A stretch of 52,710 nucleotides of DNA from Desulfobacteraceae bacterium (GTDB lineage Bacteria > Desulfobacterota > Desulfobacteria > Desulfobacterales > Desulfobacteraceae). Both the position numbers and the translations under genes were made by a program. Positions 35,276 to 44,185 of this stretch are shown one piece after another (position 1 is the first letter of the stretch; each line of letters begins with the position of its first letter). Where the stretch lies: assembly GCA_003354055.1 (NCBI GenBank), contig PIVQ01000004.1, positions 1 through 52,710 of the forward strand, in the 5' to 3' direction. The notes under the pieces were generated by a model. It was not told where the DNA came from, did not search any database, and saw only the letters and a program-made list of their open reading frames with translations.

Positions 35276-36271
35276 ATGGAAAGAATTGTCAGAAGAATAA
35301 AAAGCGGCTTTGTCCCCCTCAAAAGGCAGGGGTTATTATACACTTTGAACCTGTTGTACATCTATACGATCTCACCATACAAAATGAAGGTACTGCCGCG
35401 CCTTTTGATGGTATACATAAAAATTCAAATGAAGGCTGAAAAAAAGGTGTTTTTGAACCGTAACTTTAGCTATTGGAGGCAAAGAAAAGATGACATATTA
35501 AAATTTCGGTTCTCTACAGATCGAATTAATCTAAATGATATGGAACTGAATAGAGAACAATGCCACATGATCACAAAACTTCTGAATAAATCAGAGGAGG
35601 TTGTTATTGCGGATATTGATCAAAATGGTTTTTTGTTGTCCCATTTTGGAACAATCCAAAACTTACCAATGGTATCCAAAAAAGAATTTATAAAAAGAGG
35701 CAGGTTCTCTATAAAATTTGTAGCAAGGCGGGGATATGTTTGCATAAAAAAAGACTATAAGGGTAACAAGTTTGCCTTTATAAATGAACTAAGAGCACTA
35801 CACAGGCTACGATCTTCTAACAGCAATATACCTACAATAATGGATGTCGATTTTGATAATTCAACCTTATACCTCTCCTATATCATGGGGGCAGTCCTTC
35901 GAGAAAAGTTGGCTGAAAAAGTGCCTTCCATACTTGATAAAAATGTTAAAAGCAGCTCCATTTTATCACCTTTTGAAAATAAAAAAGAATGGCTCCGTCG
36001 AATTCAGGAAGGCAAACGTCATTTGTACGATGTGGTTGATCCTCCATTTGTGGAAAGGCTAAATGAAGATCTGATCAAATCTCACAAAAATAAATTCCTA
36101 TGGAATGATTTAAAATTTGGAAACATTATCATTGAAAAAAAATCCGGCAATCCATATATGATTGATTTTGAAAGAGCTGCTTACCACTCTATTTTGCCTA
36201 AGAGTCTTTTTCAAATATTGAGTGATCAAGAAGTAGAACTCTTTAATATGCATTTTAACATAGAAAAATGA
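35276..36271 (+). CDS. Protein kinase-fold protein (WaaP/RIO/Bud32-like)
   Basis: 331 residues from ATG 35276, which has AAAGG upstream; an in-frame GTG at 35225 is less likely. The C-terminal part has a kinase catalytic loop, FLWNDLKFGNIIIE, with the Asp and Asn in the D-x4-N spacing, followed by YMIDFERA, a D-F-E metal-binding motif as in lipopolysaccharide and RIO-type kinases. An upstream ATP-site lysine may lie in RRGYVCIKKDYKGN. The N-terminal 100 residues are basic and unassigned. It probably phosphorylates a sugar or lipid-linked intermediate. AT-rich like the preceding methyltransferase. It is the last plus-strand gene of the locus, ending 4 bases from the convergent Wzy-like gene. 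Confidence 0.7.
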   Translation: MERIVRRIKSGFVPLKRQGLLYTLNLLYIYTISPYKMKVLPRLLMVYIKIQMKAEKKVFLNRNFSYWRQRKDDILKFRFSTDRINLNDMELNREQCHMITKLLNKSEEVVIADIDQNGFLLSHFGTIQNLPMVSKKEFIKRGRFSIKFVARRGYVCIKKDYKGNKFAFINELRALHRLRSSNSNIPTIMDVDFDNSTLYLSYIMGAVLREKLAEKVPSILDKNVKSSSILSPFENKKEWLRRIQEGKRHLYDVVDPPFVERLNEDLIKSHKNKFLWNDLKFGNIIIEKKSGNPYMIDFERAAYHSILPKSLFQILSDQEVELFNMHFNIEK

Positions 36272-36275
36272 TCCA

Positions 36276-37556
36276 TCAAAGGATCTGGTAAGATTCATCC
36301 CCATCCTCAAAGTTTTCACTCCTGTATTTGAATAAGGCGATGTAACCTGAAGTCAGAAAAAAAAGATAAACAAAAACATTCTGCTCAAATGTACCTGTAT
36401 AAAAAAATGACAGGAAAAAAAAGGTGCAACAACTGAGCATTCCCAGAGAAAAAGCGCCTATCTGCCCCTCTTGTTTGCATAATTTAGAAGCATCCTGAAA
36501 CACAAAGATAGGAAAAAAAAGAATCAGCAACACCCCAAGAACACCAATCTCCCACATCATTTTTGTAAATGAGGATATTTTCGCAGAATAGAGCCGTCCT
36601 TCATCAACATATTTACCATCCAGTCTTTGGGTAAAGCCCTTTGATACATTTCCTGCTCCACGCCCGAAAAAAAAGAATCGGATGTCTTTGGTTGCATTGC
36701 TTATTGCGTATTGAATAGGGTCAAGACGCCGGCTACTGTATTCTTCCACGCGACCCGGCTTGGCAACGAAAGTTTCAATGCCATATCCCCATTTTCGGGA
36801 CTGAAAAGTGTTGTAAATTTCAAGCAAAGCAAAAAAAGACAGGAACAACAAAAAGCCGACACCAAAGACTCTGATTATGGATTTTGCCTTGGCCTTAATA
36901 AAAAGGGCTGGAAAAATAATAGTAATCGGTAACAACAGGAAGGTAACCTTGGTTTCGTTCATTGTTGTCGGTAAAAATATGACAATAAATAAAAGTATAA
37001 AAAATGAAAACGGTAACTCCTCCTTAAAATAATAGGCAATAAGGAAAGACATGACGATTAATAGAAATATGGACAGGACACCGGAGGTATGAGTCCCGAG
37101 AGTACCGCCTACAGGGTCTCCGGCAGAAAGAACCGCACCGAATTCCACGAACCTCTGATAAAGAACCACAGGAAATTGAAGCACGGATAAAAAAAGTAAA
37201 AAAAGGAGCAGCCTTTTAAAATCCTTGGACGAAGACAAAAAAAGCAGGGGAATGAAAAAGACAGGGATAAATTTGGTATAAATTCGCAGGCCTGACAGTA
37301 TGGTCCACCCACTTACCTCATTGAGAACAAAGCCGACGCCCAGATGAAACAGATAAAGGACCAACAGAAGGACATACTTTATAGGGACCTCTACCTGTTT
37401 GCTGGCGGCAGTTTTAAAGGGAATCAGAACAGCGATGATGATGGATACCATTTCCGGTATCCATGTCAGCAGACGCATTCCGATTCCATACCTGAACAGC
37501 AGGAAGTCCAAAAGGAAAATACTGACAATCATTGCATATAATAACAGAGTTATCAT
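36276..37556 (-). CDS. Wzy-type O-antigen/EPS polymerase
   Basis: 426 residues with about eleven predicted membrane helices and one large periplasmic loop (about residues 260-340). The loop holds RKWGYGIETF and FFFGRGAGNVSKGF, the second resembling the G-x-G-x region of O-antigen ligase/polymerase proteins. It would polymerise flipped repeat units in the periplasm. Its ATG overlaps the stop of the BY-kinase-like gene (4-base overlap), placing it last in the minus-strand export operon. Wzy and WaaL ligases look alike; the setting with Wza/Wzc-like genes favours polymerase. Confidence 0.82.
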   Translation of the reverse strand: MITLLLYAMIVSIFLLDFLLFRYGIGMRLLTWIPEMVSIIIAVLIPFKTAASKQVEVPIKYVLLLVLYLFHLGVGFVLNEVSGWTILSGLRIYTKFIPVFFIPLLFLSSSKDFKRLLLFLLFLSVLQFPVVLYQRFVEFGAVLSAGDPVGGTLGTHTSGVLSIFLLIVMSFLIAYYFKEELPFSFFILLFIVIFLPTTMNETKVTFLLLPITIIFPALFIKAKAKSIIRVFGVGFLLFLSFFALLEIYNTFQSRKWGYGIETFVAKPGRVEEYSSRRLDPIQYAISNATKDIRFFFFGRGAGNVSKGFTQRLDGKYVDEGRLYSAKISSFTKMMWEIGVLGVLLILFFPIFVFQDASKLCKQEGQIGAFSLGMLSCCTFFFLSFFYTGTFEQNVFVYLFFLTSGYIALFKYRSENFEDGDESYQIL

Positions 37557-38557
37557 ATAAATTTATATACCCAGTAAGGTATAACTTGTTTGACACGGTT
37601 TAGGATAATTCCCTCAATTTTACATTCGTTGTTTTGCAATAAGGTCTTTGACTGTTCAATAACCGGTCTCTGGACTGTCGCGGCCTGAACAATTAAAAAG
37701 GTTTTGTCAGCGACAGGCGCAATTGTCAATGCATCTGTGGAACTTAGGACAGGCGGGCAGTCAATGAGAATATAGTCATAGGAGTTGCGGCAGTAATCCA
37801 TCAATTGTTGCAAATTGTCAGCCCCCACTCCGCCTCCAGCCTGCTTTCTGCTTCTGATACCACTGCCAAGAAAGAAAATATTAAGGCTGATCTGGACAAT
37901 GGCCTCATTCACAGAGGCTTGTTGGTTAAAAAGATCCATCATGCCATAGGTATTATTAGGAATATTGAACACCCTATCCAGTCCCGGTGCATTCAAATTG
38001 GCATCTATAATTAGAAATCTTTTCTCACTGGCCTCCAGATTAGCATAGCTGACAAGGTTTGCAAGGATCGTGGAAACCCCTTCTTTTCTCCGGCTGCTGA
38101 CAAAGGCAAATACCTTGTCAGCATTTTTTTTATTGGAACTGACAACTTTCCGGTATAAATCCCCGGTCTGTTTCTTATTCTTAAGATCAAAAAAGCGCCA
38201 GCGGGAACCGGCATTCCGCTTGTCCGTATACTGGGTACTGTGTGTGAATTCCGGCTCATGCCCTGCCCTGCTGTCAGGCTGGGCCGGAGTGGGCGTCACC
38301 CGCTGCTGGTAATCTTGCTGCTGGTAATCTTGCTGTTTAAAATGGGAGCCTTGCTGAAAGGGCGGATAAGGGTCCCTTGCCGGAACCGATCCGTTTCCTG
38401 TAGGGACAGGCCCCTGCTGAGATCTTCTCAGATAGCTTTCCATATAGGACTTCTGTGTATCAGAAGGCCCCTGCCTCCTAACACCCTGCCCCTCAATCTC
38501 TCCCTTAAACCGCCTGGTAAATGTTTTTGAGTTATCTTCCCAGCTAATCTCATTCAT
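37553..38557 (-). CDS. BY-kinase-like (CpsD/Wzc-type) ATPase with altered Walker A
   Basis: 334 residues. A long N-terminal linker rich in Gln, Pro and Tyr (about 25-115) precedes the ATPase domain. Walker A reads FVSSRRKEGVST (152-163), with Val161 where the P-loop lysine normally is. Walker A' is FLIIDANLNAPGLDRVF (181-197) and Walker B is DYILIDCPPVLSSTDAL. The C-terminus has only two tyrosines (YWVYKFI) rather than a long Tyr cluster. It would partner the separate chain-length protein encoded just upstream, as CpsC/CpsD pairs do, controlling polymer length and export. The lysine loss is seen in some EPS-locus homologues and may mean weak or absent kinase activity. Confidence 0.82.
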   Translation of the reverse strand: MNEISWEDNSKTFTRRFKGEIEGQGVRRQGPSDTQKSYMESYLRRSQQGPVPTGNGSVPARDPYPPFQQGSHFKQQDYQQQDYQQRVTPTPAQPDSRAGHEPEFTHSTQYTDKRNAGSRWRFFDLKNKKQTGDLYRKVVSSNKKNADKVFAFVSSRRKEGVSTILANLVSYANLEASEKRFLIIDANLNAPGLDRVFNIPNNTYGMMDLFNQQASVNEAIVQISLNIFFLGSGIRSRKQAGGGVGADNLQQLMDYCRNSYDYILIDCPPVLSSTDALTIAPVADKTFLIVQAATVQRPVIEQSKTLLQNNECKIEGIILNRVKQVIPYWVYKFI

Positions 38558-38613
38558 GCTCTGTTCCCTATTTAATTATATTTTTCCTATGCGGTGAAAC
38601 AGGTATTCTCCAA

Positions 38614-40056
38614 TTACACTTCCGGATATGAACAAATGACCGGTACTGACAAAATTTTTTCAACATCATCCGCGGTTTTCACTTTGTGGTCCAAGGTTTC
38701 CAGAATAAACGGAAGCACCAGCGCAGCAAACAGTCCCAGAAAAATGGCCACCTGAAAGGCAAGGAGTTTGTTAGGCGACTTTGGCCGGACGGGGCTGCTT
38801 GGCGCCTCGGCAATTGTCACGTTTGAAAGATTTCTTTCATCCCGCTGGGCAAACAGCCTTGAATCTTCTTTCTTTTCCCCGTATTTCAGAAAATTCTGAC
38901 GTGCCACCTGAACCTCCAGCTCCAGTGCTTCAAATTCATCCTTTTTCCGTTGAAAATCAGCAGAGTCTTTCATGAGACTTTCAAGTTTCTTAATCAACAG
39001 ATTGTGCTTGGCCATCAGGGTATTGTTCTCCAAGCTGTCTGTTCTGGCCGCATTCCTGCTTTCGTTTTTTATCTCCTGGCGCAGCATCAAGATCTGATCG
39101 TCAATCTGTTTATACTCACGGCTTTGCCTTGTAAAGGTTTTGCTGACTTCGGTTCGTTTGATCAAAAGCGGAACCAGTCCTTTTGCAAGTTCAACAATAA
39201 TCGGGAGATTTCTCATTTCCCGAGAAATAATGAACTGGTCTCCTTCAATTTTCAACCCATTGCTCACCATGTCTATTTTGGCCTGATTTTCAGCAATCTG
39301 GACTTCAAGAGTTTTTAATTCCTTTTGAAAATCTGAAATCAATTGCAGATTTGAATCCGTCTGACTCTGCATGTTCAGAATATTCCACTGTTCCTTAAAA
39401 TCCTTTAATTTTCTTATGGAGTCAGTCAATTTCTGGGCATAATAATTTTTCTGGTCTTCGTAAAACAGTTCGGTGTCTCCAACCGAAAATGCGATTTTTC
39501 GGTAACTGAGATAATTTTCCAAAAGCCTGCCCAGTACTTCCGGGACCTGTTCCTGGTAAGGAGAAACCAAAGAGACCGTGATCATGTTTGAAGTGATGAT
39601 CGGATCAATATTTAAGGACCCCAGAAGAGCACTGACTTTTTTTTCAGTTTCAGTCAGGGGCACTCCCGTAAGTGTTAAGCGCTTCCAAAAAGAGTCTTCT
39701 TTTTCGGCAGACACCTTTTCTCCTGCAGAGGTTCCGGCTTTCTTATGCTTATAGGATTCAATTGTTCTTTCCAATACAGCCTTGCTTTTCAACAACTCTA
39801 TTTCAGTATTAACATCCGTGTTGCTGACCGGCCTTGATAAAAATTGGCGCTGGTCCTGGCCCGGATTAACAACAGATTCCATGTTGGGTTTAGGAAATAT
39901 GATAATCTTTGCAACACTTTCATACATAGGTGTTGAGGTAAAAGAATAAAAACATATACAAAAGACGATAACGCAGAATGCAATAATTGCCGGTATTTTC
40001 CAATAAAACCAAATCCGCGCAACATCTCTGGTGGTTCTCAATGATGTAATTGCCAT
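38614..40056 (-). CDS. Polysaccharide chain-length determinant (Wzz/GumC family)
   Basis: 480 residues with the family layout. There is an N-terminal membrane helix (about 19-38, IPAIIAFCVIVFCICFYSF), a periplasmic head starting with MYESVAKIIIFPKPN, a long coiled-coil region (about 205-400), the P-x2-P-x4-S-P-x-K-like stretch APSSPVRPKSPNK, and a second membrane helix (about 430-452). There is no fused kinase; that activity is on the adjacent gene. It would form the periplasmic oligomer that sets EPS chain length and docks with the Wza-like exporter. Gaps of 40-60 bases to both neighbours fit one operon. Confidence 0.9.
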   Translation of the reverse strand: MAITSLRTTRDVARIWFYWKIPAIIAFCVIVFCICFYSFTSTPMYESVAKIIIFPKPNMESVVNPGQDQRQFLSRPVSNTDVNTEIELLKSKAVLERTIESYKHKKAGTSAGEKVSAEKEDSFWKRLTLTGVPLTETEKKVSALLGSLNIDPIITSNMITVSLVSPYQEQVPEVLGRLLENYLSYRKIAFSVGDTELFYEDQKNYYAQKLTDSIRKLKDFKEQWNILNMQSQTDSNLQLISDFQKELKTLEVQIAENQAKIDMVSNGLKIEGDQFIISREMRNLPIIVELAKGLVPLLIKRTEVSKTFTRQSREYKQIDDQILMLRQEIKNESRNAARTDSLENNTLMAKHNLLIKKLESLMKDSADFQRKKDEFEALELEVQVARQNFLKYGEKKEDSRLFAQRDERNLSNVTIAEAPSSPVRPKSPNKLLAFQVAIFLGLFAALVLPFILETLDHKVKTADDVEKILSVPVICSYPEV

Positions 40057-40096
40057 GCTGATTTATCCTTATTCTACGTGTTATCGTCTCTACTGA

Positions 40097-41137
40097 TTAA
40101 TTATTAATTGGCTTCTGCTCAATTAAACTACCGCTAAATACCGACCCGCCGAGTTCGTAAGGCCCGATGAGACTTGTTGGTACCATCTTATTAATGTACT
40201 GCTCTATCCAAAGGTTGCTTTGTGCGATTTTTGATTTGGGCACATAAACAATATCATACTGGGTTAATACGATGTCCTGACTAATATCACCGTCCCGGAG
40301 AATTTTTTCAAGATTCACCAGGCGCCCCCAAGGTCTTCGATTTTTATCTCTGCTGATAACAAGCACGGTGCTTCGCTCTGCTTCGTCAGTTACCCCGCCG
40401 GCTCTGGATATCACTTGAGAAACGGTTTCATTGCCCTCCATCAAGTATCGGCTGGGAGAACCGACCTCCCCGAAGATATATGCCAAATTAGCGTTCATGA
40501 CTTTGAGAATCAGGGTCAAGGTCAGATTATCAATCTGCTCCTGATACTCTTTTGAAACAATTTTTTTAAGCTGAGGAATTGTTTTGCCGCCTGCCAGCAC
40601 ATCCGATATGACCGGGAAAGAAACATATCCGTCAGGACGAATGGTGGTCAGCTTGCTCTGCCCTCTGGAAGCTGTTGTGATTGCTGTTTTAAGACGGTCA
40701 ATGGTCCTATTATACTCAATCATGGTTACGGTTACAACAGGTTCAATGAACTCCTTACTGTATATTTTGACAATTTCATCCTGAAGCTGCAAAGGGGACA
40801 GCCCCAAGGCTTTGACCGCACCTTTTCTGGGCATGGTAATATTGCCGTCCGGTCGAATGGTCAAGTCCCTATTCATATCCTTGTGATAGGCGAATTCAAC
40901 CCTAAGAATATCGGCAACAGACAGGATATAATCTTTAGTGTCAGGTCTCGGCGTATAGTGATATACGATTTCAAGAACATCGCCGGGACCGAGTTCATAC
41001 TCATGCTCGATTTTGGGCATAGGACGATCATAAACCGTGTCTTCGCTAATACCGACCTCATCCATTACAGAACATGATATAAACACGGCTGCCGCCATCA
41101 TCATGACTGCAAATTGTATAGACTGTTTAGGCACCAT
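40097..41137 (-). CDS. Polysaccharide export lipoprotein (Wza-like, SLBB domains)
   Basis: 346 residues from the ATG at 41137, chosen because AGGAG lies 8 bases upstream and because it creates a signal peptide (VPKQSIQFAVMMMAAAVFIS) followed by a cysteine. An ATG at 41206 would overlap the upstream gene and bury the signal. The mature part has the export domain (YELGPGDVLEIVYHY, then LTIRPDGNITMPRKGAVKAL) and SLBB repeats (IRPDGYVSFPVISDVLAGGK; AYIFGEVGSPSRYLMEG). It would form the outer-membrane channel for the EPS. The lipobox position -3 is Phe, which is acceptable but not ideal. Confidence 0.9.
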   Translation of the reverse strand: MVPKQSIQFAVMMMAAAVFISCSVMDEVGISEDTVYDRPMPKIEHEYELGPGDVLEIVYHYTPRPDTKDYILSVADILRVEFAYHKDMNRDLTIRPDGNITMPRKGAVKALGLSPLQLQDEIVKIYSKEFIEPVVTVTMIEYNRTIDRLKTAITTASRGQSKLTTIRPDGYVSFPVISDVLAGGKTIPQLKKIVSKEYQEQIDNLTLTLILKVMNANLAYIFGEVGSPSRYLMEGNETVSQVISRAGGVTDEAERSTVLVISRDKNRRPWGRLVNLEKILRDGDISQDIVLTQYDIVYVPKSKIAQSNLWIEQYINKMVPTSLIGPYELGGSVFSGSLIEQKPINN

Positions 41138-41202
41138 CCAGACTTCTCCTGTGTTATAGTCTTTGTTCCAATTATCTATCTTAAACCCCTTGGGGTCCCT
41201 TT

Positions 41203-42564
41203 TCACATTCGCTTTTTGAATTTAAACTCAAGTCGCCGATTCTGGGCTCGCCCTGATGCCGTCTTGTTCGTGGCAACAGGCATTGTAAATGAATGCCAAC
41301 TCATGGTCAGTCTGTTTGAATCAACCCCCTTTGATACCAGATAATCATATCCGGCCTTTGCCCGTCTTTTGGATAAAGCGATATTGTAGGCCATGCTCCC
41401 GAAATTATCCGTATGGCCGCCGATATGAAGATCCAAGGAAGGATTTTTATTAAGCATCGCCGCAACCTGATCCAAAGCCAAGATCCCTCTGGGTTTCAAA
41501 TTAGACTTATCAAAATCAAAGAGTACATCTGCAGGCAGCACCAAATCCCAACATCCGTTCTGATCAACCTTCTGACCGACATTGCTTCCCGGACAATGAT
41601 CGCAAAAATCAGGCACCCCGTCACCGTCGGCGTCCCCCCCGGCCGGAAAACGCGCACGTTCCAAGAAAACCGTTCGGACAAACTTCTCCAGATTAGCTCC
41701 GTCAAGCAGATGATCTCCATTGATGGCTAACCCACATTTCCCGCTCTGGGCTATCCTTTCAAGAATCCCCCTGCCAAAGGGATCGTTTCCAATAAGAATC
41801 GTATAAATACAGATTCTTGCACCGAATTTCTTTTTCAGTTCCCTTGCAGCAATAACCTCTTTGTTGCCCATATCTTTTCCATCACTGATCACAATCACAG
41901 CAATGTCACCTTCCCGCTCGAACCAGTCCCTTTCCAAGGCCTCCAAAGTCGGAGCAAGCGGACTCACGCCTTCTGCCTCAAATATTTTTTCCAGAGCCAG
42001 ATCGTACTCAGCCTTGTCATAGGTAACGATTTTTGTATTATCCTTTTGCATTAATCCGTAGTGAAAATTTGCATAAGCCGGGGAACCGAATGTTCGGAGA
42101 GTCCCTTTGTAATCTGTATTTGGAATGCTTTGATTGATTGCCCGGGTCAGGTCTTTGGCAAATTTAAACTTGTCGTGAAATGAATTTTCATGGCAACGAT
42201 GGCAATCCATGCCGTAGACCATATTATCCTTTGTCTTAAATTCATCGCCTCCGTATTTTACACCATGGTTTTCCGCAGATACGGGATTTTGAAAATCAAT
42301 ATGACAGGCAACGCATTCGTAAGAGGGACGATAGGGTTCTGTCATTGATGCGGAAGGGTCAAATATGATGGTAAAGTTCTCGACCCGTTTCACATACCCT
42401 GTCATATCAATAGGTTGGCGATCAAATATATCAAGCTGGTGAAATTCACTCTTCCGAATCTTAGCTGTACTATCCTCAGACGGTTTGCTGGTTTGGTTGG
42501 CGCATCCGCAAAGAGCTATGCATATCAAGAGAATAAGCAGATTAAATTTCGCACCATATTTCAT
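41203..42564 (-). CDS. vWA-OmpA lipoprotein with diheme cytochrome insertion
   Basis: 453 residues. The lipobox is LCGC, with Cys21 as the lipidation site. A von Willebrand A domain starts at about 62 with a MIDAS motif D69-P-S71-A-S73. Directly after it come two c-type heme motifs, CVACH (84-88) and CHRCH (121-125), inserted before the rest of the vWA fold, which resumes with DLTRAINQ and has VISDGKDMG at 225-233. A thrombospondin-3-like calcium loop (DADGDGVPDFCDHCPGSN, 311-328) leads to a C-terminal OmpA peptidoglycan-binding domain (about 345-453, GGHTDN at 382-387). It is predicted to sit in the outer membrane facing the periplasm. The gene lies between the ExeA-like and Wza-like genes in the export operon, so it may help anchor or sense the exporter. 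The heme insertion is unusual. Confidence 0.85.
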   Translation of the reverse strand: MKYGAKFNLLILLICIALCGCANQTSKPSEDSTAKIRKSEFHQLDIFDRQPIDMTGYVKRVENFTIIFDPSASMTEPYRPSYECVACHIDFQNPVSAENHGVKYGGDEFKTKDNMVYGMDCHRCHENSFHDKFKFAKDLTRAINQSIPNTDYKGTLRTFGSPAYANFHYGLMQKDNTKIVTYDKAEYDLALEKIFEAEGVSPLAPTLEALERDWFEREGDIAVIVISDGKDMGNKEVIAARELKKKFGARICIYTILIGNDPFGRGILERIAQSGKCGLAINGDHLLDGANLEKFVRTVFLERARFPAGGDADGDGVPDFCDHCPGSNVGQKVDQNGCWDLVLPADVLFDFDKSNLKPRGILALDQVAAMLNKNPSLDLHIGGHTDNFGSMAYNIALSKRRAKAGYDYLVSKGVDSNRLTMSWHSFTMPVATNKTASGRAQNRRLEFKFKKRM

Positions 42565-42605
42565 GGGTTTTCTCCTCGTTTAAGAGAGCTTGGTATCCAC
42601 ATAAT

Positions 42606-44135
42606 TTACATTATTTTTACTGCGGTTACAACCGGCCTCAATTTCTCCTTGGCGCGTTGCTCCATTTTTTTTCCAGGCATCAACCCGGTTACGACATTGT
42701 CAGTTACCTCCAGATCGGATTCAGTCACCGTTCTGGAGTTTACAATCGCATACATCCGATTTGGCATGGGATGAACGATCCGTTCCGTACCACTCTGAAA
42801 GTCATATTTACTTGATGAGACATTTATTCTCACCAAATACACGGCCAAACCGAGCACAACAAGTGCCAATAGGATTAAAAGCCCAATTTTTGCATAGTTC
42901 TTCGAATTGCCGCTATTATAATTCTCCTGCGTTTCTCTCTTGCCTGCCCACCTGGAAGGTTCGTTTGAAGGCTCAGAAAAAGAAGTCGAATTTTGCGAAA
43001 AAGGCTGTGATTCATATTGACGCTGCGGTTCATATTGAGGTTGTGGTTCATATTGAGGTTGTGGTTCATATTGTGCGCGTGGTGCCGGAGGTGGTTGTTG
43101 CCGGCGTATAGGTTGATTCCACTCAGTAGTTCCGGTGTTTCTCTGAGGGAATGGGGCAGAGGCCTGGGTATGGGAGGTTGCGTATTGTCCGTTACGATTT
43201 GCCTGCAGGCCGTTTTCCGCCATACTATTGTCGTCAGGTATTGATTTCGCCCGGGCCGGCATGGGAGGAGTTCTTTCAGTTAACGGCTTATTTTTTTCAA
43301 TTCCGGAAAGCGATCCGTTTTCCAGAGATCTACCCACGATTTCCGAATTGATCAGATTGCAATGATCGTTGCTGGAAAGCAACAGGCAATTATCACAGAT
43401 ATTATTTATCAATCTCGGATTCCCGTTACTTATTTCCCGAATATACCGAATCGCATCGTCGTCAAATACCGGAGTTCCGGTTGCTCCGGAACGAATCAGG
43501 CGAAAATAAATATATTCCCTGGTCTCCTCAAAGGTCAGAGGATTTAGCTTATAAATGCGTTTTATCCGTTGCCCGAAAGCTTTCAGCTTTTTATATTTAA
43601 GTATCTCATGAAACTCATGGTGGGCAAACATAATAATCCGGACAGGAAAATGCCCTGAATAATTGTAACTCGCAAAAATTCTTAATTTATTAATAAATGA
43701 ATAACTAAAATCCTGGGCATCATCTATAATCAAATAAATAAATTCTTTTTTCGCTTCTGTTTTATACTTGTTTTCAAAGTACTCGTAGATCACTTGCTGA
43801 AGGCGGTGTTCGTCAGCAGTGGTAATATCCACCGCTGAAATATTTAACAACCGTTCAACAATTTTTTCCAACACCATAGGGAAATTATATGTGGGTGTTG
43901 ACACTGATACAGAGGGTATTGTTTTTTTCTTGCTTAAAAGTTTTGCCAACTTGAGATAAAGCAGGGTTTTACCTGCCCCATAGTTGCCTGTTAGCAAAAG
44001 AATGGGTTCTTGATCTTTAATTCCCCGCAGCAGGTAGTTCCATCCATTGAGATGGGCTCGGGATTCATAAAAGAGACTAGGTGACGGGTGGCTATCAAAT
44101 GGTTCTTTTTGCATGAGATAAAATTCTTTATACAT
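42606..44135 (-). CDS. ExeA/GspA-like AAA+ ATPase with membrane-anchored tail
   Basis: 509 residues from the ATG at 44135, with GGGGAGG upstream. The ATPase domain (about 1-270) starts with MYKEFYLMQKEPFDSHPSP and has Walker A GNYGAGKT (50-57) and Walker B YLIIDDAQDF. Then comes a Pro/Gln-rich linker with YEPQPQ repeats, one membrane helix (about 413-434, LLILLALVVLGLAVYLV) and a periplasmic tail of about 75 residues. This layout is that of the ATPases found in EPS and PEP-CTERM loci, though no exosortase gene is present here. It may energise or position the export complex across the cell wall. An 18-bp tandem repeat at 43011-43082 encodes the YEPQPQ units. Confidence 0.85.
   Translation of the reverse strand: MYKEFYLMQKEPFDSHPSPSLFYESRAHLNGWNYLLRGIKDQEPILLLTGNYGAGKTLLYLKLAKLLSKKKTIPSVSVSTPTYNFPMVLEKIVERLLNISAVDITTADEHRLQQVIYEYFENKYKTEAKKEFIYLIIDDAQDFSYSFINKLRIFASYNYSGHFPVRIIMFAHHEFHEILKYKKLKAFGQRIKRIYKLNPLTFEETREYIYFRLIRSGATGTPVFDDDAIRYIREISNGNPRLINNICDNCLLLSSNDHCNLINSEIVGRSLENGSLSGIEKNKPLTERTPPMPARAKSIPDDNSMAENGLQANRNGQYATSHTQASAPFPQRNTGTTEWNQPIRRQQPPPAPRAQYEPQPQYEPQPQYEPQRQYESQPFSQNSTSFSEPSNEPSRWAGKRETQENYNSGNSKNYAKIGLLILLALVVLGLAVYLVRINVSSSKYDFQSGTERIVHPMPNRMYAIVNSRTVTESDLEVTDNVVTGLMPGKKMEQRAKEKLRPVVTAVKIM
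43011..43082 (-). repeat. Four tandem 18-bp repeats inside the ATPase gene
   Basis: Units start at 43011, 43029, 43047 and 43065. The middle two are identical and the outer two are diverged. On the coding strand they give repeated six-residue units of the YEPQPQ type. Length variation between strains would be expected. Confidence 0.85.
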
Positions 44136-44185
44136 CAAAGCCTCCCCTTGTTAAGCTTTATGCTATTCATCATGTCCCATCCGAA

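Noticed and set aside
5357..36271. Ordinary alginate operon
   Set aside because: AlgD-, AlgI- and SGNH-like genes are present, but alg8, alg44, algE and algK equivalents are not, and the Wzx/Wzy set points to a different polymer.
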